In this document: in pieces, positions 6,803 through 9,902 of the stretch
How positions within the stretch are numbered: the stretch's first letter is position 1
Layout of the letters: the number at the start of each line of letters is the position of its first letter
Assembly (NCBI GenBank): GCA_041485845.1
Contig: JBGPKH010000319.1
Coordinates: 1 to 9,902 of the forward strand
Source of the DNA: OMOG01 sp041485845
GTDB lineage: Bacteria; Acidobacteriota; Terriglobia; Bryobacterales; Bryobacteraceae
DNA: 9,902 bases
Direction of reading: 5' to 3'
Notes under the pieces: model-generated
The model's database searches: none
Told to the model about the DNA's origin: nothing
Seen by the model: only the letters and a program-made list of their open reading frames with translations
Translations under genes and position numbers: made by a program

Positions 6803-7255
6803 CTACACCCGCCGCACCGACACCCGCGCCTCGCCGAACAGCACCTCCACCATCCCGAAGTGCTCGTTGTAGTACTCGCTCGAGTACTGCGCCATGCGCT
6901 CGGCTGACACCACCACCGCGATGATGCCCGCCTGCACGATGGCCCGCGCGCAATCCATGCAGGGCATGATCTCCACGTAGATCGTGCACCCCTCGGTGGC
7001 CGTGCCCGCGCGCGCCGCGTTGCAGATGGCGTTGCGCTCGGCGTGTTCGATCCACAGATACTTGGCCGGCCGGACCAGCCGCTCGGGCACGTCGTCGCGA
7101 ATGCCGCGAGGGAAGGAGTTGTACCCGGTGGAACGGATCTCGTGGTTGGGGCCCACCACCACGCAGCCGATCTGCGTGTTCGGGTCTTTGCTGCGGGCCG
7201 CCACCACTTTGCAGATGTCGAGGTAGTATTGGTCCCAGCCGGGGATGGTGCGCAT
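6803..7255 (-). CDS. dCMP/cytidine deaminase-family zinc enzyme, copy 2
   Basis: This 150-residue protein is identical to copy 1 except for Arg2 and Gly89. It keeps His71, Glu73, Cys99 and Cys102 and should be an active zinc-dependent deaminase, probably dCMP to dUMP. Across 453 bp there are 19 base differences from copy 1, 17 of them silent and spread along the gene, with no indel. This is therefore a real diverged duplicate kept under protein-level selection or partly homogenised, not an assembly echo. It converges with the kinase and is divergent from the S9 peptidase remnant, with only 25 nt between their start codons. Its promoter must lie in or next to those 25 nt; TATAGA on the minus strand (7272-7267) would place initiation near 7260 and leave a leader of about 5 nt. 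There is no Shine-Dalgarno sequence. Confidence 0.92.
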   Translation of the reverse strand: MRTIPGWDQYYLDICKVVAARSKDPNTQIGCVVVGPNHEIRSTGYNSFPRGIRDDVPERLVRPAKYLWIEHAERNAICNAARAGTATEGCTIYVEIMPCMDCARAIVQAGIIAVVVSAERMAQYSSEYYNEHFGMVEVLFGEARVSVRRV

Positions 7256-7266
7256 ATGCAGCCCAT

Positions 7267-7274
7267 TCTATAGT
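7267..7274. promoter_or_regulatory. Overlapping divergent -10 boxes for deaminase copy 2 and the S9 remnant
   Basis: The octamer TCTATAGT contains TATAGT on the plus strand (7269-7274), 6 nt before the ATG at 7281, and TATAGA on the minus strand (7272-7267), 11 nt before the ATG at 7255. The two -10 boxes share the TATA core, so one site could fire in both directions. -35 matches are poor on both sides. Confidence 0.45.
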
Positions 7275-7280
7275 GTCCCC

Positions 7281-7949
7281 ATGTTGCGCACCGCCTTTGT
7301 TGCATCCGTTTGCTGCGCCCTCGCGTTCGGCGCCGGCCCGGCTACCCCCACCATCGACCAGTCGCTCAGCATGAAATCGGTCGCCGGCGCCCAGATTTCG
7401 CCCGACGGCCGCTATGTCGCCTACTCCGTGCAGCAGGCCAATTGGGACGAGAACGAGTTCGCCCAGCAGATCTGGATCGCCGTCACCGCCACCGGCGAAC
7501 GCTACCAGCTCACCGGCGGCAAGAAGTGCAGCGGCGGACCCGGGTGGTCCCCGGACTCCCGCCGCCTCGCGTTCACCTCCGATCGCGACGGCAAGCGCCA
7601 GATCTACCTGATCGCGCCCACCGGGGGAGAAGCGGCGCAGCTCACCAACGAGGACAGCGACATCGGCGCGCTGGCATGGTCGCCCGACGGGACCGCCATC
7701 GCCTTCTCCTCTTCCGGGCCCGACGACAAGGCAGCCAAAGACCGCAAGGACCGCTACGGCGATTTCGAAATCGTCAGCGACGATTACAAGATGCGCCATC
7801 TCTGGCCCCTCGAGGTCCCCGCCGAGATTCCCGCGGATCTAAAGAAGCTGCCCAAGCCGGAGCCGCTCACCAGGGGAGACCAGTTCAGTGTCGGCTCGTT
7901 TTCCTGGTCCCCCGACGGGCGGCGCATCGCCTTCCGCGCCACGCGGTAG
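7281..7949 (+). pseudogene. Truncated S9-family (prolyl oligopeptidase-like) peptidase, propeller part only
   Basis: The 222-residue product begins with a signal peptide (MLRTAFVASVCCALAFGAG). It continues into the start of a DPP/acyl-aminoacyl-peptidase-type propeller: MKSVAGAQISPDGRYVAYSV, then GGPGWSPDSRRLAFTSDRDG, LAWSPDGTAIAFSSSGPDD and FSWSPDGRRIAFRATR. S9 peptidases of this kind are usually around 650-700 residues, with a C-terminal alpha/beta-hydrolase domain carrying the Ser-Asp-His triad and a GxSxGG motif. All of that is absent: a TAG follows ATR, and a DHH gene begins about 100 nt later. The loss looks like a deletion of roughly 1.3 kb rather than a single frameshift. No peptidase activity is expected. 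It might still be translated and exported as a small propeller fragment, because signal peptide, start and -10 box remain. The ATG at 7281 is chosen over an upstream in-frame GTG at 7245 because the signal peptide begins there. Confidence 0.8.
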
Positions 7950-7965
7950 CCCGCACTGACCGAAC

Positions 7966-8004
7966 GATCGGAAAAAGCGTTGATCGGAAGTGATCGGAAA
8001 AAGC
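7966..8004 (+). repeat. Three direct copies of GATCGGAA between the S9 remnant and the DHH gene
   Basis: GATCGGAAAAAGC occurs at 7966-7978 and 7992-8004, with a shorter GATCGGAAG at 7982-7990. The start-to-start spacings are 16 and 10 bp. The cluster lies at the truncation junction of the peptidase and 53-91 bp upstream of the DHH start codon. It may be a regulatory site or the scar of the deletion. Confidence 0.6.
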
Positions 8005-8056
8005 AGTTGCTTTTCTTCGCGCGTTCAGGCAAGCTGATAGGTTTTCCCCCAATCTG

Positions 8057-9010
8057 ATGCTGGAACGCGTGCTGTATCACGACCACTGCTTTGACGGGGC
8101 AGCCTCCGCTGCCTACTTCAGCCGCTTTATTGCGGGCGCGGTTCACCCGGGCGCCGAGTTCCGCTATACCGGAATGGCCCACAAGGCATCCCAGATGTTC
8201 GATCCCATCCTCTTCGATGGCGACGAAAATGCCATCGTCGATTTCAAGTATTCGAGCGATCCCCGCCTTACCTGGTGGTTCGATCATCACCAGAGCGCGT
8301 TCCTCAGTCCGGAGGATGCCGAGCACTTTCGGCGCGACACCAGCGGTCGCAAGCTGTACGACCCGAGCTACAAATCCTGCACCTCGTTCATCAAGGTAGT
8401 AGCTCGCGACCGCTTCGGTTTTGAGGCGCCGGACCTGGATGACCTGGTCGCCTGGTCGCTGGTCATCGACGGCGCGCAGTATCCCGACGCGCACACCGCG
8501 GTCGAGCTGGGCGCCCCGGCCATGAAGCTCACGCTGGTGATCGAGGCCGCCAAGGGCTCCGATGTTGTGCAGAGGATCATCCACTGGATGCAACACCGCC
8601 GGCTTTCCGACATCATCGCGGAGCCGGAAATCCAGGCGCTCTACCAGCCCCTGTACGAGCGCCACCTGCAATCGATCGATCTCATCAAAAGCCGCGCCCA
8701 CCAGGAGAATGGCGTGGTCTTCTTCGACCTCGGCGGCCACGATGTGGAAGGCTACAACAAGTTCATCCCGTATTATCTGTTCCCGAGCTCCACTTACACG
8801 GTGTCGGTGAGTCCTTCGAGCTTCCGCACGAAGATTTCGGTCGGTTCGAACCCCTGGGCGCCGGAAGAGCCGAAGCACAACCTGGCGACCATTTGCGAGC
8901 GCTACGGAGGGGGCGGCCACGCGCGCGTCGGCGCCATCAGCCTGAGCCCCGGCGAGATGGACGCAGCCCGCGCCATCGCCTCGCAGATCGTGGCCGAGCT
9001 GAAGACCTGA
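8057..9010 (+). CDS. DHH-family phosphoesterase
   Basis: This 317-residue protein carries the metal-binding motifs of the DHH superfamily: HDHCFDGAASA (residues 8-18, motif I variant), Asp62 in IVDFKY, the signature DHH at 76-78 (WWFDHHQS), Asp138 in LVIDGAQY, and a C-terminal DHHA1-type GGGGHARVGA (284-293). Superfamily members are Mn-dependent phosphodiesterases or phosphatases such as RecJ, NrnA (nano-RNA/pAp) and GdpP. The size and two-domain layout are closest to the small NrnA-like enzymes, but the substrate cannot be read from the sequence. There is no signal peptide, so it should be cytoplasmic. The ATG overlaps a TGA in the peptidase frame (CTGATG), and no Shine-Dalgarno sequence is visible. 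A SnoaL-like gene follows after 59 nt on the same strand and may be co-transcribed. Confidence 0.88.
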   Translation: MLERVLYHDHCFDGAASAAYFSRFIAGAVHPGAEFRYTGMAHKASQMFDPILFDGDENAIVDFKYSSDPRLTWWFDHHQSAFLSPEDAEHFRRDTSGRKLYDPSYKSCTSFIKVVARDRFGFEAPDLDDLVAWSLVIDGAQYPDAHTAVELGAPAMKLTLVIEAAKGSDVVQRIIHWMQHRRLSDIIAEPEIQALYQPLYERHLQSIDLIKSRAHQENGVVFFDLGGHDVEGYNKFIPYYLFPSSTYTVSVSPSSFRTKISVGSNPWAPEEPKHNLATICERYGGGGHARVGAISLSPGEMDAARAIASQIVAELKT

Positions 9011-9056
9011 TCCAATCCGAAATCGCCGCGGTCTCGTATCTCCAGGTGACATCCCC

Positions 9057-9063
9057 AAAGGAG
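9057..9063 (+). promoter_or_regulatory. Ribosome binding site of the SnoaL-like gene
   Basis: AAAGGAG is followed by a 6-nt spacer and ATG at 9070. It is a strong match that fixes the start against longer in-frame readings running in from the end of the DHH gene. Confidence 0.8.
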
Positions 9064-9069
9064 AACCAA

Positions 9070-9480
9070 ATGAGCACCACCGAAAACATTCAGATTGCCC
9101 AGAAGGGTTATGCCGATTTCTTGCGTGGCGACGTTGCCGCCGTCCTCGCCGCTTTGGACGAGAACGTGGAGTGGATCACTCCCGACATCGACCTGCCGAC
9201 GGGCGGGACCTGGAAGGGAAGGGCCGGAGTGGCCCAGTTCTTCCAGGCGGTGGCCGAAACCTGGGATTTCCAGGCCTTCGAGCCGAAGGAATACATCGCT
9301 TCCGGAGACCAGGTGGCCGTGCGCGGCTCTTACACCGCGACCGCCCGCAGCACCGGCCGCCAGGTGTCCTGCGACTGGGTCATGATCTGGAAGGTGCGTG
9401 ATGGCAAGGTCGTCCACTTCCAGGAGTACACCGTTACGGCAGCCCTGCGCGACGCGGTCACGGCGCGGGCCGCCGCGTGA
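9070..9480 (+). CDS. SnoaL-like / NTF2-fold protein
   Basis: The 136-residue protein has the size and pattern of the SnoaL-like (nuclear transport factor 2-like) family. An N-terminal helix (IQIAQKGYADFLRGDVAAVL) is followed by LDENVEWITPDIDLPTGGTW and KGRAGVAQFFQAVAETWDF. Alternating strands come next (DQVAVRGSYTATARSTGRQV), then DWVMIWKVRDGKVVHFQEYT. Family members form a cone-shaped alpha+beta pocket and include ketosteroid isomerase-like enzymes, polyketide cyclases and many proteins of unknown role, so no reaction can be assigned. It is cytoplasmic with no signal peptide. The gene follows the DHH gene by 59 nt and precedes the OsmC-family gene by 48 nt, all co-directional. Confidence 0.88.
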   Translation: MSTTENIQIAQKGYADFLRGDVAAVLAALDENVEWITPDIDLPTGGTWKGRAGVAQFFQAVAETWDFQAFEPKEYIASGDQVAVRGSYTATARSTGRQVSCDWVMIWKVRDGKVVHFQEYTVTAALRDAVTARAAA

Positions 9481-9528
9481 GACCCCGCCTGTCACCTTCG
9501 TTCGCAAACTGCATCTCCGTAGGTGAGT

Positions 9529-9902
9529 ATGGAAGTCAGAATCCAACACCTCGGAGACGTGAAGTTCGAAGCCACCACGCGCGGCCACCGCGTGGTGTGC
9601 GATCAGCCGCCGGCCAACGGCGGCGCCGATTCCGGCATGACACCGCCGGAATACCTGTTAGTTTCGCTCGGCACCTGCGCGGGCTTTTACGCCGCGCAAT
9701 ATCTGAAGACTCGATCGCTGTCGACTGAAGGATTGGAGATCAAGGTTTCCGCCGAAAAGGCCACGCAGCCCGCGCGTCTCGGGCAATTCCGCATCGAGGT
9801 TTTCGCGCCCGCCGTCGATGCCGGGCACGAAGCCGGAATCCTGCGCGCGGTCAACGCCTGCCTGATTCACCATACTTTGACCCACACGCCCGCAATCGAA
9901 AC
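9529..9902 (+). CDS. OsmC-family peroxidase-like protein, 3' end cut by window edge
   Basis: 124 residues are visible and the frame is still open at the edge; family members are usually about 130-145 residues, so it is nearly complete. OsmC/Ohr-type features are MTPPEYLLVSLGTCAGFYAA with Cys50 and a second cysteine, Cys111, in AVNACLIHHTLTHTPAIE. In OsmC and Ohr the two cysteines reduce organic hydroperoxides using thiol reductants. The general YhfA/OsmC branch has less certain substrates, so a detoxifying role is inference. The usual core strand-helix order is kept. The ATG at 9529 follows a weak AGGTGA (9521-9526). It is the third gene in the DHH-SnoaL-OsmC run, which would fit a small stress-related transcript. 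Confidence 0.87.
   Translation, partial: MEVRIQHLGDVKFEATTRGHRVVCDQPPANGGADSGMTPPEYLLVSLGTCAGFYAAQYLKTRSLSTEGLEIKVSAEKATQPARLGQFRIEVFAPAVDAGHEAGILRAVNACLIHHTLTHTPAIE

Noticed and set aside
3026..7255. Deaminase copies as AvcD-type anti-phage deaminases or a toxin-antitoxin pair
   Set aside because: AvcD proteins carry an additional N-terminal P-loop NTPase-like domain. Both copies here are 150-residue stand-alone enzymes, and no partner gene or antitoxin RNA is evident. An anti-phage role has no direct support.
7999..8014. Hairpin AAAAGC-AGTT-GCTTTT as an intrinsic terminator
   Set aside because: The stem is only 6 bp and mostly A-T, and it lacks a proper U-tract afterwards (TTTTCTTCGC), so I call it only a repeat-associated hairpin.
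7784..9058. Minus-strand frame of 424 codons opposite the DHH gene
   Set aside because: It is antisense to a gene with clear DHH motifs, and its translation shows no domain of its own.

Overview
The window looks like part of an Acidobacteriota chromosome, probably near Solibacter/Bryobacterales. I infer this from the high G+C content and from two gene types typical of that phylum: a MacB/FtsX-type orphan permease with an N-terminal prefix domain (the acidobacterial 'ADOP' type) and a Ser/Thr kinase fused to a long PD40/TolB-like propeller. No database search was possible, so the taxonomy is inference.

Layout from left to right. A minus-strand ABC-type orphan permease runs off the left edge (1-2024). 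It is divergent from fabD (2100-3023), the malonyl-CoA:ACP transacylase of fatty acid synthesis. A dCMP/cytidine deaminase-family gene (copy 1, minus, 3026-3478) converges on fabD with a 2-nt gap. A gene-poor gap of about 0.4 kb leads to a membrane-anchored Ser/Thr kinase with a PD40 propeller (3898-6483). A second gap of about 0.3 kb separates it from copy 2 of the deaminase (minus, 6803-7255). This copy is divergent from a broken S9-family peptidase that keeps only its signal peptide and propeller part (7281-7949). Next come three co-directional genes: a DHH-family phosphoesterase (8057-9010), a SnoaL/NTF2-fold protein (9070-9480), and an OsmC-family protein cut by the right edge (9529-9902).

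The most notable structure is the central block. Two deaminase copies in direct orientation (19 differences in 453 bp, 17 of them silent, no indels) bracket the kinase gene. Their similarity stops within a few bases of the coding region. Inside them, an imperfect 32-bp inverted repeat (25/32, with the outer 15 bp perfect) also brackets the kinase gene, looking like the ends of an old mobile element.

Several genes have a good -10 box only 5-11 nt before the start codon and no Shine-Dalgarno sequence, suggesting leaderless or near-leaderless mRNAs: fabD with a TTG start, the kinase, and the S9 remnant. The permease and the SnoaL-like gene instead have clear ribosome binding sites. The genes do not form one obvious pathway. 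fabD and the deaminase are housekeeping metabolism, the permease and kinase are membrane/signalling genes, and DHH-SnoaL-OsmC may be a short operon of general or stress function. I see no tRNA, rRNA, CRISPR array or intact transposase.
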